This document shows positions 8,057-16,468 of a stretch of DNA of 64,000 nt, piece after piece. Location of the stretch: assembly GCA_004347685.1 (NCBI GenBank), contig SLTJ01000033.1, positions 1-64,000 on the forward strand, given 5' to 3'. The notes under the pieces are model-generated. The model did not search any database, was not told the DNA's origin, and was given only the letters and a program-made list of their open reading frames with translations. The position numbers and the translations under genes were made by a program. Position 1 is the first letter of the stretch, and each line of letters opens with the position of its first letter. Source of the stretch: Clostridia bacterium (GTDB taxonomy: Bacteria > Bacillota > DSM-521 > Neomoorellales > SLTJ01).

Positions 8057-11000
8057 TTGCGCCTAGAAGACTTAATTGAGGTACCGCCGGTGCGTACGGT
8101 GATCCAGATCGGTGATATCGCCCACCCGGAACGGCGGCAGGAGCTGATTACCAGCTTTATCCTCACCGCCGAGGTTGAAGCGGCCCTGAGCAGCATCCTG
8201 GCCGCGGTGGCCGGAGGCCGCGGAAAGGGCTTCTTCGTCCAGGGCAATTATGGCTCTGGCAAATCCCACCTCCTCAGCATTCTCAGTCTCGCCCTTGCCA
8301 ATCCCCGGGTGTGGGAAGAACTGCTGGCCAAGGAAGGTGGGGACAGGCTGCAATCTCTGGCCGGCGGTATCGCCCCTGGCAAATACGCGGTGGTGAATAT
8401 TTCCTTAGTGGAGCATCCCGGCCGCGAGGATCTGGAAAACATCGTCCTCGGGGCCATTGCGCAGGCCTGCGGCATAACCCTCAGCCGCCGGCGCGGCTCC
8501 TTGCGGCCCCGGGTCTTGCAGGCCGCCTTGGAGGCCTATCCGGAGGAAGTGAGCGCCTTCCTGGCCGAGCGCGGCCTGGCCCGGGCCGGGGACTTGCTGG
8601 GGGAAGGGCATGAGGCAGACCTGGCGGCCTTCCTTGAGCAGGTGGACCTGCCCTGGCGCCTTCCCTACGAGCGGCAGAAAGCCGCCGGCGAGATCAAAAA
8701 GGCCCTGGCCGCCAGCGGCCAGGCCGGGTTAGTGATCCTCATTGACGAGCTATCCGAGTTCCTGCGTTCCAAACCTGACGGCCGCAGCTTCAACGAGGAC
8801 GTGCGGTTCCTGCAGTTCTTGGGCGAGCAGGCGGAAAACCTGCCGGCCTGGATCGTGGCCACCCTGCAGGAGAACATTGAAAACACCGGCGAGATCCCGC
8901 CCCAGGTATTTAATAAAATCAAGGACCGCTACCCGGCCCGGCTCCACCTGGCCGGCGGCCATATTCGGGAACTCATCTCCCGGCGGCTGATCCGCAAGAA
9001 GGAGGGGGCCGCGCAGCATATCAGCCGGTTATACCGGGAGTTACATGCCTCCCTGGGCAAACTGGATTTTGCCGAGGATGAGTTTATCTCCCTATACCCG
9101 GTGCATCCAGCCACGGTTTTTTTCCTGGAGCAACTCCGGCCCCTTTTCTCCCAGCACCGGGGGGTAGTGGATTTCATCCACCACCGCCTCCGCGGCGACC
9201 CGACCCGGGGCATTCCTGGCCTCCTGGGTGCTCCGTGGGATACACTCCTGGCCCCGGACCTGATCTTCGATCATTTCCGCGACCGATTGCGGGAGACTGC
9301 GGCTACCAGCGCTCTGTCCGAGCGCGTCTTTGCCTATTATGAGCGGGAGATCGGCAGCCTTTTCCCCGACCCCGAGGAGCAGCAACTGGCCCTGCGCCTG
9401 CTGAAGATTCTCATTCTGGCCACAGCGGTGCCGGTACCCTTCAGGGTCACCGTGCCGCAGCTCACCCACTACCTCCTCTATACCTTCAGCCAGCTCGATA
9501 CGGCCGCCAACTATGAATACGTGGGGCAATTATTGTCCGAAATGGCCCAGAAGGGGCGATACGTCAGCCAGGCGGATAAGGATGTTTATGTCATTGACCT
9601 GGAAGCGGACGTGGGCGACCAGGTGCGGCGGGAAGTGGACTACCAGGTGAGCACCCTTTTCCCCGAGGATAAGCGTTTGGTGCGAGCCTTCCTCCCCTGG
9701 CTGGACCGCCCGTATTTGCCCCTGCAGCGCCTGGCGGCCCAGCCCGCCTACCGCGCCCAGGTGAGCTGGCAAAACACCCTCCGCCAGGTGGCGGTTACCT
9801 TTACCTCCCTGGTGGAGATAACCCGGGAGGAAGTGGAGGCCATGGTGCAGGAGGCCCTTGCCGGGGAAACAGACATGGCCCTGTTTCTGGATTATCCCCT
9901 GGGAGCCGGCCTGCCCGACTGGCTGCCCGGCCTCCTTTCCCGGAAAATGGCGGACGGCTTCTGCCTTTTTTGGCGGCCACAGCCCTTGCCGGAAATGGAC
10001 TTTATCCGGGAAACCCTGGGTTACCTGCTGGTGCGGGAGCAGTATACCGGGGACATGAGCGCCAGGGGGGAGAAGGTGCTGGCCGCGGTGGAGGCTGAGC
10101 TAACCGCTAGGAAACTCAGGGTGGAGCAGATCTTCAGCCGCGCGTACTTTGGCGGCCGGATAGTCAACGGCCGGGGCGAAGTGATCCTGGAGCCGCAGCA
10201 GCTCGGTCTGCCTTCCCTGGAGCACCTGTTGGGCCGCCTGGCCGAGAAGGTTTTGAACGAGCGCTACCCACAGCACCACGAGATCCGGCCTCGGGTGGAT
10301 GTGGTGCCTGCCGGGCTGCAGCAGCGGGCCCTGGAGGAATTTCTTCTCCCTGGCCAGGCCTCCAGCCGCCTGGACAATGACCTGCGGCAGGTGATCGAAG
10401 GCTGGCTTCTCCCCCTGGGCCTGGCCCGGCAGACAGCCGGCGGCTATCAAGTGAATATTGACCCGCGCCGGAACCGTCTGGTGGCCGCCGTGCTGGGGGA
10501 GGTGGGAACCGGCAACGCCGACATGGCCGGCCTTTACCGGAAGCTGCGCAAGGGGCCCTACGGCCTTTCCGGCGACGCCTTCCGGCTCCTGTTGCTCACC
10601 CTGGCCGCCAGCGGGGCTGTGACCCTGGTGGCCGGCCGGGCGATCCCGCCGTCCCAGCTCAGCGTGCACAACTTTGCCCGGGTGGAGGCCGTGCGGCCGG
10701 GGGAATTGCTCCCACCGGAATACCACCAACTCCTCCTCCAAATCCCCTGGCTGCCCGCCAACCTGAGGCGCGGGCCGGTCACCTTCAGCTCCCAGCAAGG
10801 CATATGGCAGCACGTGGTCCAGTTTAAAGAAGAAATGCTCCGGGACCTGGCCGTGGCCGAGGCGTCCCTGGCCGGGAAGCTCCCGGACGAGGAAAAGGAG
10901 CACCTCCTGGCCGAGGCCGGCAAGCTAGAGCCTCTGTTGCAGGCCATCAAGGATGAGAAGTCTTCCCAGGAAGGCCTGGTGCAGTTCCTCCGCGCCTATG

Positions 11001-11953
11001 AGGCCAGCCCCTACTGGGAGCAATATCGCGACCGGCTGGAGACCCTGGCCGATTTTTGCCGTCAGCACCTGGAGGGCCTGCTCTCTGTGCGCCGGTATCT
11101 CCATGACCCACGTCTGGTAATTCCTGAAGAGGTTGCCTACGAGCAACTGCGGCGCCGGCGGCGGGATCTGGTAGAAGCTGTATCCGGCCTTTCCCTTTTC
11201 TTCGACCCGGCCGGGTGGCAGCAGGTGCGGGAGGCCTTTGCCGCCTTTCTCAGGGAGTATACGGTCACCTATACCAGGGAGCACCAGGGACAACGGGGCC
11301 AGAGGCTTTTCGGCCCCTACCTGGATTTCCCCCAGGAGCCGGTGGCCCAGGCCCTGGCGGCCTTAGCCAGGATAGAGGTCGTCCATGTCGCTGACCCGTG
11401 GGTGAAGGTGGAACGGCTATGGCGTGAGGCCCTCGCGCATTACTGCAGCCACGAGCCTGACCTGGAGGCGGAGCCGGCCTGCCGGTGTGGCTTCTCCCTG
11501 GGCGAAAAGACCGAGGTAATTTCCCTCCAGGAGCTGCGGGCAATAGCCCGTCGCGGTCTGGGCCAGCATCTGGCTGGGTTGCAGGCCGAGCCCCTGCGGG
11601 GGAAGCTCGCCGCTTACGCCTCCCAGGCGGCCCAGGTGGGCCGGGGTGAAGTGGCCGCGGCCATTGAGAAACTCCTGGCCCTGCCGGCTGCCGACCCGCC
11701 GGCCGCGGAAATCGCCGCCCTGGTCACCCCGGAGGTGGCCCGGGCCATCCGGGAAGCCCTGGTGGGCAAAGCCCTCATTGTCTCCCGCAATCTGGGCCAG
11801 CTTTACCGCGAAGTAGCCGGCCGCACCCTCTCCGTCTCCGAACTCCGTCGCCTCTTTGAAGCCTGGCTGGCCGCCGCCGAGCTGCCGGAGGGGAGCTACG
11901 TGCGGGTAGAGGAAGGGAGCAATCGTCCGGGCGCGGAGGAAGAAGATGGTTAA
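8057..11953 (+). CDS. Large BrxC/PglY-like (DUF6079-type) P-loop ATPase
   Basis: This 1,298-residue protein has an N-terminal AAA-like ATPase: Walker A GNYGSGKS at residues 63-70 and a Walker B strand LVILIDELSEF near 228. A long helical region follows, with a probable zinc knuckle around residues 1130-1148 (CSHEP...ACRCGF). Size and motif layout resemble the BrxC/PglY ATPases of BREX/Pgl phage defence and DUF6079 proteins. The family name is from memory and the defence role is inferred. The open frame begins further upstream, but TTG 8057 gives MRLEDLIEVPPVRT and is preceded by GGGGGTG (8043-8049). Its stop overlaps the ATG (11946) of a broken downstream frame, suggesting a lost, translationally coupled partner. 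No PglX, PglZ or BrxL gene is nearby. Confidence 0.75.
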   Translation: MRLEDLIEVPPVRTVIQIGDIAHPERRQELITSFILTAEVEAALSSILAAVAGGRGKGFFVQGNYGSGKSHLLSILSLALANPRVWEELLAKEGGDRLQSLAGGIAPGKYAVVNISLVEHPGREDLENIVLGAIAQACGITLSRRRGSLRPRVLQAALEAYPEEVSAFLAERGLARAGDLLGEGHEADLAAFLEQVDLPWRLPYERQKAAGEIKKALAASGQAGLVILIDELSEFLRSKPDGRSFNEDVRFLQFLGEQAENLPAWIVATLQENIENTGEIPPQVFNKIKDRYPARLHLAGGHIRELISRRLIRKKEGAAQHISRLYRELHASLGKLDFAEDEFISLYPVHPATVFFLEQLRPLFSQHRGVVDFIHHRLRGDPTRGIPGLLGAPWDTLLAPDLIFDHFRDRLRETAATSALSERVFAYYEREIGSLFPDPEEQQLALRLLKILILATAVPVPFRVTVPQLTHYLLYTFSQLDTAANYEYVGQLLSEMAQKGRYVSQADKDVYVIDLEADVGDQVRREVDYQVSTLFPEDKRLVRAFLPWLDRPYLPLQRLAAQPAYRAQVSWQNTLRQVAVTFTSLVEITREEVEAMVQEALAGETDMALFLDYPLGAGLPDWLPGLLSRKMADGFCLFWRPQPLPEMDFIRETLGYLLVREQYTGDMSARGEKVLAAVEAELTARKLRVEQIFSRAYFGGRIVNGRGEVILEPQQLGLPSLEHLLGRLAEKVLNERYPQHHEIRPRVDVVPAGLQQRALEEFLLPGQASSRLDNDLRQVIEGWLLPLGLARQTAGGYQVNIDPRRNRLVAAVLGEVGTGNADMAGLYRKLRKGPYGLSGDAFRLLLLTLAASGAVTLVAGRAIPPSQLSVHNFARVEAVRPGELLPPEYHQLLLQIPWLPANLRRGPVTFSSQQGIWQHVVQFKEEMLRDLAVAEASLAGKLPDEEKEHLLAEAGKLEPLLQAIKDEKSSQEGLVQFLRAYEASPYWEQYRDRLETLADFCRQHLEGLLSVRRYLHDPRLVIPEEVAYEQLRRRRRDLVEAVSGLSLFFDPAGWQQVREAFAAFLREYTVTYTREHQGQRGQRLFGPYLDFPQEPVAQALAALARIEVVHVADPWVKVERLWREALAHYCSHEPDLEAEPACRCGFSLGEKTEVISLQELRAIARRGLGQHLAGLQAEPLRGKLAAYASQAAQVGRGEVAAAIEKLLALPAADPPAAEIAALVTPEVARAIREALVGKALIVSRNLGQLYREVAGRTLSVSELRRLFEAWLAAAELPEGSYVRVEEGSNRPGAEEEDG

Positions 11954-12132
11954 CTGCCGGGTGGGTGTCAGGCTGAGGTATCCCCACCTTCTATTGGGTT
12001 CGGGCGCCTGGCCCCGGCTCGCTCAACCTCCTCATCGAGCCAAGCAAGGCTCCCGTTCTCCTGGCGCGGACTAACCATCTCGTCCGCCTGGGGCACCGGG
12101 AAAAGAACCTGGCACCCTTGGACGGCCTGATG
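11946..12132 (+). pseudogene. Remnant of the gene coupled to the large ATPase
   Basis: ATG 11946 overlaps the stop of the ATPase (ATGGTTAA), the usual sign of coupled translation. The frame reads [19 protein letters not shown] and then loses sense. In the neighbouring frame, from about 12008, coding-like sequence resumes as [20 protein letters not shown] and onward to NLAPLDGL, with codons strongly ending in G or C as in the flanking genes. It stops being coding-like where the truncated hpt copy begins (about 12135). I read it as a partner gene hit by a frameshift and cut off by recombination. The product is not recognised. Confidence 0.4.
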
Positions 12133-12495
12133 CATCGCCGAGTTCGCGGCCAGAAGGTTCAGCAGGTAGCGCAGGGTCAGGCCGGAATCTATGATATCTT
12201 CGACAATGAGGACGTGCCGGCCGGCAATATGGGTATCCAGGTCCTTGAGGATGCGCACCACGCCGGAGGAGGTGGTGGCGTGGCCGTAACTGGAGACGGC
12301 CATGAAATCCAGGGTCAGCGGCAGGGAGATGGAGCGCACCAGGTCGGCCAGGAAGATGATGGCCCCCTTGAGGATGCCAACCACGCACAAGGATTGCCCC
12401 TGGTAGTCAGCCGTTATCTGCCGGCCGAGTTCGTGTACTCGGGAGGTAATCTCGTCTTTAGTATAAATCACCCGCAAATGTTCTCTGCCTGACAA
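11968..12495 (-). pseudogene. Truncated hypoxanthine phosphoribosyltransferase
   Basis: From TTG 12495 the product ([16 protein letters not shown]...) matches the intact Hpt at 27989-28531 almost residue for residue, including [18 protein letters not shown] and the PRPP loop [13 protein letters not shown]. At about 12139, after RYLLNLLAA, homology stops. The remaining 57 codons to the stop at 11968 are unrelated. The missing third contains the C-terminal purine-binding strand FLDKPARREVEV and what follows, so the enzyme should be inactive. The frame is also open upstream to 12621, through sequence resembling the 5' end of the AbiEii-type gene at 28737. Confidence 0.8.
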
Positions 12496-12580
12496 TGCCC
12501 AGTACCAACTCCCAACACTAAAGGGCGACAGGATCTCCCTCAAGCCGGCCAAACCCGACCACCCTTCCAGTTTCTCCCCT

Positions 12581-12609
12581 AGCATAGCATTATTGCCTGA
12601 CCTCATCAA
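12581..12609 (-). promoter_or_regulatory. Promoter upstream of the truncated hpt
   Basis: On the minus strand TTGATG (12609-12604), a 17-bp spacer and TATGCT (12586-12581). The segment AATGCTATGCTAGG, and the 40 bp downstream of it, closely match the promoter and first codons of the AbiEii-type gene at 28698-28775. This appears to be a fragment of a second copy of that gene. Confidence 0.5.
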
Positions 12610-12689
12610 GTCTCCTGCCACCCGGGTTATCCCCGGTTTGCGGTGCGGTCTTGACGAGCGGAACAGTGAACAAGCCCTGATCCTCTGCT

Positions 12690-12725
12690 CAGGAGACCAG
12701 ATCAGGGTAAGGATACTGGATAGCG
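12690..12725 (-). repeat. Stem-loop repeat, inverted relative to 19812-19857
   Basis: Read on the minus strand, GTATCCTTACCCTGATCTGG followed by TCTCCTGAGCAGA recurs at 19819-19855 with few changes. In the latter copy ATCTGGT and ACCAGAT form a perfect small hairpin. The two copies face each other across the AccI-like and sigma-factor genes. Confidence 0.6.
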
Positions 12726-12818
12726 GTTACCGCCAAAGCCATAGTCATGCTGGTATTCCTGCCGCTCCCGGTTTACCTGGCGCCGCCTGGCGTGCAATGG
12801 CCCTGAGGAGGTGGTGGC

Positions 12819-13100
12819 GTGCCGGTTCTGCGCGTTTTGCTGGCGATCTTGTTGCTCCTGCCCTTGCTGGCTGGGCTGGCCCTGCTGCTGGCCGTGGCCT
12901 TCGTCGCGGGCTGCGTGGCCGGATTCTTGGCCAGCGGCCTTTTCCACCTGCCGTTCTGGCCGGTGGCAATTGCGGGCACGGTGGTGTTTGCCGTTGTTTT
13001 TCTGGGGCCGCTTTTGGGCTGGTGGGAGGAGGGGGAGAGGAGCTGGGCCCCTGCTCTGGCCGCGCTTTGGCTGTTTGACCGCTTCGTGGACCGGGACTAA
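12819..13100 (+). CDS. Small two-helix membrane protein
   Basis: This 93-residue protein has two long hydrophobic segments (about residues 4-36 and 44-66) and a short charged C-terminus, LWLFDRFVDRD. I know no family for it. The GTG start at 12819 has a strong GAGGAGGTGG ribosome binding site 4-5 nt upstream, which supports it as real. It stands alone between the hpt fragment and the AccI-like locus, with a terminator downstream. Confidence 0.6.
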   Translation: MPVLRVLLAILLLLPLLAGLALLLAVAFVAGCVAGFLASGLFHLPFWPVAIAGTVVFAVVFLGPLLGWWEEGERSWAPALAALWLFDRFVDRD

Positions 13101-13151
13101 ACGGCTCGTGGGAGTCCTCTTTTTTATTGCCTCAACTTATTGCCTCAACCA

Positions 13152-13180
13152 GAGCCTCCAGAAGGCTCCTTTTTATTTAT
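13152..13180 (+). terminator. Terminator after the small membrane protein
   Basis: GAGCC (13152-13156) and GGCTC (13164-13168) form a stem around a 7-nt loop, followed by a T-rich run TTTTTATTTATTT. Confidence 0.6.
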
Positions 13181-13189
13181 TTCCTCATT

Positions 13190-13324
13190 GTAACTACTCA
13201 GCCTCCAGGCCGGTCGGGGGTCAGGCGGCGAACGACTGAAGGCACCAGCGGGTTATCAGCTTTCGCGAAAGTGACGGCGAGGCCGCGCTCAAAGGCTGTG
13301 ATAGGCGGTGGCCTGAGTAGTTAC
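13190..13324 (+). repeat. MITE-like element with 12-bp terminal inverted repeats
   Basis: GTAACTACTCAG (13190-13201) and its exact complement CTGAGTAGTTAC (13313-13324) bound a 135-bp non-coding segment. Outside these ends, TTATTTATTTCCTCA occurs in the same orientation at 13173-13187 and 13331-13345. No protein is encoded. It may be a small non-autonomous transposable element or a folded regulatory RNA. Confidence 0.55.
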
Positions 13325-13398
13325 TCCTCATTATTTATTTCCTCAGCCCGGCGCTCCTCGGTAAAGTAGGCCAGGGCTGCCAGGTCAATGAAGCTATA

Positions 13399-13428
13399 CC
13401 CTATGCCCCGATGAAAGGGGATTGAAAC
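13399..13428 (+). repeat. Single CRISPR-repeat-like sequence
   Basis: The segment CCCCGATGAAAGGGGATTGAAAC has the short CCCC/GGGG stem and the ATTGAAAC end typical of many CRISPR repeats. It occurs once only; there are no regularly spaced copies and no cas genes. It may be an orphan repeat or chance. The rest of 13101-13635 is non-coding except for the element at 13190-13324. Confidence 0.35.
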
Positions 13429-13635
13429 AAGAGGGGTGGTCGGTGAAAAGATCTTCCCACCTACGCTGCCGCTGGGCGCCGGCCGGCCGGAAAGCAGGCC
13501 CCAGTACATTTTTGTTATAAGTGCGGAAGGATTTCCCACCGCTCCCGCCGAATTTACCCGTATCTTGTGAAACCAAGACTTACAACCCTTGCGACGAGAA
13601 CAAAAACAGGCGAGCGTGAACAGAAGGGGGCCGCA

Positions 13636-14661
13636 GTGAGATACGAGAAACGTGGCCGAGACCAGGATAAGAGGATAAGGCAAATATCGCTCTTTGAAAT
13701 AGTTCTCAGCGTCCCGTTGGAAGATATAGAGGTGGAGCTAAAGGGTTGTCCCCCCATTCCCTGGGCCGATTTCTTTCTTAACCCCCGCCGCCTGCGCGGG
13801 AGCGATTTCCTAATGAGATGGTCTCAGGGTGTATGGAGTGAAGAACGGCTTATTCATGCAGTTAACGAGACAGGTAAGTACTTCGCGCTCCCATATGGGC
13901 CCAGCGGGACTGCCCCTGACGATGACATACATGCATTTGAGCTTTACTTTGAGCGACTGGAGCAAGCAGGTCTGGGCGGCATGAAACGCCCAGACTTACT
14001 CGTTTTTCGGAAGGCAGACGATGTTGATGTGAAAAAGGCCATCAGAAAACTCGGGGGTCTGCTAGAGCTGCCCTTTACGCCCGAAGACAACGCAGACATG
14101 AAAGAGCTACTTTCACTGGCCATTCTGGCGGTAGAATGCGAAAACAGCTTGTGGCGGGCAGCGCTAATGCCGGATTTCGGGGCCGCGTTAAGGCCGCAAA
14201 GAAGGTTAGGAGGTAAACCCGGTTTGAAGAAATCAGCGGTTCTCCCTACCGTTATCCTTAAGGAGGAGGACAGGGTACCCTTGCTCGAGTGGCAGGAAGA
14301 CAGAGGAGTAAAGGTCCACATCTGGCACGCATTTTACGATATGGCGTTTGGGCTTTCCTTGGACAAGGCAGAAGACCTGATTCAGGCCGGGTTGGTTGAA
14401 CCCACGCGGCAAACATTTCAAGCACCAGGGGGTGCTATTACCAAGAAGATCATATACAAGATTTACTACCACTATGCTTATCCTTTGGGCACCCTTCTCG
14501 AGGAACCCCAACTCGTTGCCGATTACATAACCGACAGGAACGGGCATATACTGCCGTACGTCAGATTTGAAGGAGGAAAATTAGAACTCCGCCCGGAGGC
14601 TATTCAGGTTCTGGATCAGGCGGCCGGGAGTACCTGGGGGCATCACCATGAGACAGTGTAA
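13636..14661 (+). CDS. AccI-like type II restriction endonuclease
   Basis: The predicted protein has 341 residues and resembles the AccI restriction endonuclease family. Supporting features are KRPDLLVF (about 117-124), ECENSLWRA (about 168-176), and VHIWHAFYDMAFGLS (about 231-245), a PD...(D/E)xK-like arrangement. AccI cuts GTMKAC; the same specificity is only a guess here. GTG 13636 is chosen because AGGGGG lies 7 nt upstream; a GTG at 13567 would add 23 basic residues. The stop overlaps the methyltransferase ATG (14648), so the two are translated as a unit. Base composition is visibly lower in GC than the flanking genes, consistent with transfer. Confidence 0.72.
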   Translation: MRYEKRGRDQDKRIRQISLFEIVLSVPLEDIEVELKGCPPIPWADFFLNPRRLRGSDFLMRWSQGVWSEERLIHAVNETGKYFALPYGPSGTAPDDDIHAFELYFERLEQAGLGGMKRPDLLVFRKADDVDVKKAIRKLGGLLELPFTPEDNADMKELLSLAILAVECENSLWRAALMPDFGAALRPQRRLGGKPGLKKSAVLPTVILKEEDRVPLLEWQEDRGVKVHIWHAFYDMAFGLSLDKAEDLIQAGLVEPTRQTFQAPGGAITKKIIYKIYYHYAYPLGTLLEEPQLVADYITDRNGHILPYVRFEGGKLELRPEAIQVLDQAAGSTWGHHHETV

Positions 14662-16222
14662 CCGGAAACTTCCCAGCGCTGGCCCAGAGAGGGAGGCCCT
14701 CAGGGAAAAAGGCCAGTTCTGGACACCTGAATGGGTAGCCGAGGCTATGGTAGCGTATGCCCTTGCCGGCGGGGCAGACCACATTTTTGATCCGGCTGTA
14801 GGTGGCGGCGCCTTTTTCCTGGCTGCCAAGGTTTTGGCGCGAGAGACCGGCAAAGGTATTAAGTTACTTGGTACCGAGGTTGACCCAGATGCCCTTCGTC
14901 AAGCGCGACAAAGTGGTTTATCAGAAGGGGACCTAAGTCACGTTCAAATAGCTGATTTTGTTTTGGACCCCCCCAGAGGTCTGTTTAAGGCTATTGTGGC
15001 AAATCCCCCCTATATCCGGCATCACCGGGTGCCAACCCTGGTTAAGGAGAAACTAAAAGCAATCGGTACCAGTATTGTTGGGATGGCCCTTGACGGGCGA
15101 GCCGGGATTCACGTCTATTTCCTGCTTCGAGCTTTGCAATTGTTGGACAGGGGTGGCAGGCTGGCTTTTATCATGCCTGCCGATACATGCGAAGGGGTTT
15201 TTGCTCCTCACTTGTGGAACTGGATTACCGGGAGGTTTCGGCTGGAAGTAGTTGTTACCTTCGCTCCAGAAGCCACTCCATTCCCAGGGGTAGACACTAA
15301 TCCCCTCATTTTCATGATAACAAACGCAGAGCCGCAGGACCATTTTTTGTGGGTGAAATGCAATGACGCGAACACCATGGAACTGAAAAAGTGGATTATG
15401 TCCGGAAATAAGGTAACGACAAACAGCGCCCTTACGGTTTACGAACGCCGGTTAACCGAAGGGCTGGCGACCGGTTTATCCAGACCACCGGCTGAGAAAC
15501 AGGCTGGCGGACCGGTTCTGGGAGATTTCGCCAGGGTCCTTCGGGGTGTCGCCACCGGCGCCAACGAATTCTTCTTCCTCACCCGGCAGCAGGCTACCGA
15601 CCTCGGAATACCGGACGAGTTCCTGGTTCCGGCGGTTGGACGTACCCGGGACGTACCCGGGCACGAGATCACCCCTGAAACCCTAAGAAGGCTGGAAGAA
15701 ATAGGCCGTCCGACCCTGCTTTTCTCGCCGGACGGTAGAGCTATGGATAGCTTTCCCGAAGCTGTACGCAGTTACTTGAAACACGGCGAAAAAATGGGAT
15801 TTAACCAGAGACCGCTTATTGCCACCAGGCGTCCATGGTATAAAATGGAACGGCGTCCCGTTCCACCTATCTTGTTTGCGTATCTTGGTCGCCGTAACGC
15901 CAGGTTCATTCGTAACCTGGCCAACGTTGTCCCGTTAACTGGTTTCCTTTGCGTATACCCAAATCGAGGAGAAGCGATTTTTACCGATAAGTTATGGGAG
16001 GTCCTGCGGCACCCTGTGACAACGAGCAATCTATCACTGGTTAGCAAGTCCTACGGGGAAGGGGCGATTAAGGTGGAGCCGCGTGCCCTCGAAAGACTTC
16101 CGCTTCCGCCAGCCGTGGTGGCAGAAGTCGGGCTGGAGCCCGTACAGGCGCCTGCGCTTGCAAAGGCTCTTGACATATGTAAGGCTACAGCCCCAAGGCA
16201 GCTCAGGGTTTTTTATCCCTAA
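14648..16222 (+). CDS. Type II N6-adenine DNA methyltransferase (AccI-like)
   Basis: This 524-residue methyltransferase has the gamma-class order: motif I DPAVGGGAF (48-56) for S-adenosylmethionine, motif IV NPPY (119-122) for catalysis, then a C-terminal target-recognition region. It should methylate adenine in the site cut by the upstream AccI-like endonuclease and protect host DNA. ATG 14648 lies 14 bp inside the endonuclease gene and has CTGGGGGC as its ribosome binding site. Lower GC, like its partner. The catalytic motifs and length are complete, so it is probably active. Confidence 0.85.
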   Translation: MRQCNRKLPSAGPEREALREKGQFWTPEWVAEAMVAYALAGGADHIFDPAVGGGAFFLAAKVLARETGKGIKLLGTEVDPDALRQARQSGLSEGDLSHVQIADFVLDPPRGLFKAIVANPPYIRHHRVPTLVKEKLKAIGTSIVGMALDGRAGIHVYFLLRALQLLDRGGRLAFIMPADTCEGVFAPHLWNWITGRFRLEVVVTFAPEATPFPGVDTNPLIFMITNAEPQDHFLWVKCNDANTMELKKWIMSGNKVTTNSALTVYERRLTEGLATGLSRPPAEKQAGGPVLGDFARVLRGVATGANEFFFLTRQQATDLGIPDEFLVPAVGRTRDVPGHEITPETLRRLEEIGRPTLLFSPDGRAMDSFPEAVRSYLKHGEKMGFNQRPLIATRRPWYKMERRPVPPILFAYLGRRNARFIRNLANVVPLTGFLCVYPNRGEAIFTDKLWEVLRHPVTTSNLSLVSKSYGEGAIKVEPRALERLPLPPAVVAEVGLEPVQAPALAKALDICKATAPRQLRVFYP

Positions 16223-16399
16223 ACTATTTCCCCACCAGTGCAGGTACCGGTGAGGGGATGCCAAAACAGACAGCCGGGAGATGAACTTTGGCGGTATATC
16301 CATCAATATGACAACGGCCGGACCAAGTACAACCCTTAGCAACCCCTGGCTGATATCCCCATAGCCGGGCTCCACCGCGCGGCTACCGTGCGTTGGCCC

Positions 16400-16461
16400 G
16401 TAGTCCTGACCAAAGGATTTTCTTTACGCTGTAATTAGCAGCGGCTATTGGTCAGGACTAC
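16400..16461. repeat. 14-bp perfect inverted repeat upstream of vapB-like gene
   Basis: GTAGTCCTGACCAA (16400-16413) and its exact complement TTGGTCAGGACTAC (16448-16461) are separated by 34 bp, ending 7 bp before the antitoxin start. It could be an operator for autoregulation, a transcription attenuator or the ends of a lost element. Confidence 0.6.
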
Positions 16462-16468
16462 TTGTACT

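Noticed and set aside
8057-16222. Complete BREX or Pgl system made of the large ATPase and the nearby DNA methyltransferase
   Set aside because: The methyltransferase is paired with an AccI-like endonuclease and has type II length; PglZ, BrxL, BrxA and BrxB are absent, and the hpt fragment separates them.
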